Source: Alphaproteobacteria bacterium (lineage in GTDB: Bacteria; Pseudomonadota; Alphaproteobacteria; UBA8366). Taken from it: 6,052 nt of DNA. Position 1 is the first letter of the stretch, and every line of letters starts with the position of its first letter. Shown one piece after another: positions 5,258-6,052 of this stretch. The stretch covers positions 1 to 6,052 of the forward strand of contig JABJCS010000657.1 in the NCBI GenBank assembly GCA_018665505.1, in the 5' to 3' direction. Made by a program: the position numbers and the translations under genes. Below the pieces are notes generated by a model, which was not told where the DNA came from, ran no database searches, and saw only the letters and a program-made list of their open reading frames with translations.

Positions 5258-6052
5258 ATGGCGCAATCATTCGGTAGTTACGACTATATCATCGTCGGTG
5301 CAGGGACGGCAGGCTGCGTTCTCGCGAACCGCCTTTCCGCCGACCCTACCGTCTCGGTATTGCTGCTCGAAGCGGGCGGTAAAGACGATTATATTTGGAC
5401 CAAAATTCCGGTCGGATATCTGTACTGCATCGGCAACCCAAAGGTTGATTGGGGATTTAAGACGGAGCCCGAACCTGGCCTGAACGGCCGTGCCATTGAT
5501 TACCCACGCGGCAAGGTTTTGGGCGGCTGTTCCTCCATCAACGGCATGATCTACATGCGCGGCCAGGCGCGCGATTACGATCAATGGGCACAGCTCGGCA
5601 ATCCCGGGTGGGGCTGGGATGACGTGCTACCCTATTTCCTGAAATCCGAAGACAACCTTGCCCTGGAACCGAGCGACCTGCATGCGCGCGGCGGCGAGTG
5701 GCGGATCGAGAAGCCTCGTATCTCATGGGAGATATTGGACGCTTTCATGGACGCCGCTGTCGAAGCGGGCCTGCCGAGAGTCGACGATTTCAATACCGGC
5801 AATAACGAGGGTGTCGGCTACTTCCACGTCAACCAGAAGCGCGGCTGGCGTTGGAACACCTCGCGGGGGTTTCTCAAGCCGGTCCGGAACCGCCGCAATC
5901 TCCGGATCGTCACCGGTGCGCATACCAAACGGGTCAAAATCGAGGACGGCAAAGCAACCGGAATCGTCTTCGACCTTGGAGGAATAGAGCAGGTAGCGAG
6001 CGCGCTCAGCGAAGTCATCCTGGCCGCAGGTGCCGTCGCCTCCCCCACCATC
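5258..6052 (+). CDS. GMC-family FAD-dependent oxidoreductase (choline/alcohol dehydrogenase-like), N-terminal half
   Basis: The frame is open from an ATG at 5258 to the window edge, 265 complete codons. The protein begins MAQSFGSYDYIIVGAGTAGC. It has the dinucleotide-binding motif VGAGTAGC (13-20), the ribose-binding acidic residue in LLLEAGG (Glu38), GMC signature 1 around PRGKVLGGCSSINGMIYMRG (83-102), the adjacent ARDYDQW (104-110), and the start of GMC signature 2 at LAAGAVASP (255-263). The catalytic His and its partner near the C terminus, expected around residues 460-520 in a roughly 530-residue family, are outside the window. Relatives oxidise choline, other primary alcohols, glucose or polyethylene glycol; similarity to bacterial BetA/AlkJ-type proteins is general and does not fix a substrate. 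The Shine-Dalgarno region is weak, but the start fits the usual distance to the FAD motif. It may form its own unit or read through from creA. Confidence 0.92.
   Translation, partial: MAQSFGSYDYIIVGAGTAGCVLANRLSADPTVSVLLLEAGGKDDYIWTKIPVGYLYCIGNPKVDWGFKTEPEPGLNGRAIDYPRGKVLGGCSSINGMIYMRGQARDYDQWAQLGNPGWGWDDVLPYFLKSEDNLALEPSDLHARGGEWRIEKPRISWEILDAFMDAAVEAGLPRVDDFNTGNNEGVGYFHVNQKRGWRWNTSRGFLKPVRNRRNLRIVTGAHTKRVKIEDGKATGIVFDLGGIEQVASALSEVILAAGAVASPTI

Noticed and set aside
1..6052. CRISPR array, insertion sequence or attachment site
   Set aside because: There are no regularly spaced repeats, transposase fragments, terminal inverted repeats or tRNA gene ends, and genes and gaps look like ordinary chromosome.

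Overview
The window looks like a chromosomal stretch from a moderately GC-rich bacterium, most likely an alphaproteobacterium. That placement rests on base composition, tightly packed operons with Shine-Dalgarno sites, and the general style of the proteins; no rRNA or marker gene confirms it. I see no mobile element, CRISPR array, tRNA or rRNA gene. Coding density is high, and every gene except the first runs left to right.

Layout. Bases 1-373 (minus strand) hold the N-terminal third or more of a fold-type IV (class IV) PLP aminotransferase that runs off the left edge. A 238-base divergent intergenic region with two operator-like inverted repeats separates it from a three-gene operon (612-4245). 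That operon encodes a complete xanthine dehydrogenase/CO dehydrogenase-family molybdenum hydroxylase: an FAD subunit, a [2Fe-2S] subunit and a molybdopterin-binding catalytic subunit, in medium-small-large order. A strong intrinsic terminator (4274-4306) closes it. A second transcription unit follows: a small MoaD/ThiS-type ubiquitin-like protein ending in Gly-Gly (4450-4698), overlapping by ATGA with a creA gene for a small exported protein (4695-5153). Last, after a 104-base gap, comes the N-terminal half of a GMC-family FAD oxidoreductase (5258 to the right edge).

How the genes may work together. Electrons would pass from a substrate hydroxylated at the Mo centre of the large subunit, through two [2Fe-2S] clusters in the small subunit, to FAD in the medium subunit. 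The large subunit carries AYRAPGAP where form I CO dehydrogenases carry AYxCSFR and form II proteins carry AYRGAGR, so it is not an aerobic CO dehydrogenase and its substrate is unknown. With an aminotransferase on one side and a GMC alcohol dehydrogenase on the other, a catabolic locus for a small amine, alcohol or heterocyclic compound is plausible, but this is inference from context. The MoaD-like protein could supply sulfur for molybdopterin or for another sulfur-transfer reaction. Its pairing with creA is the least explained arrangement here. I found no clearly new biological system; the points most worth following up are the unusual active-site loop and the moaD-like/creA pair.
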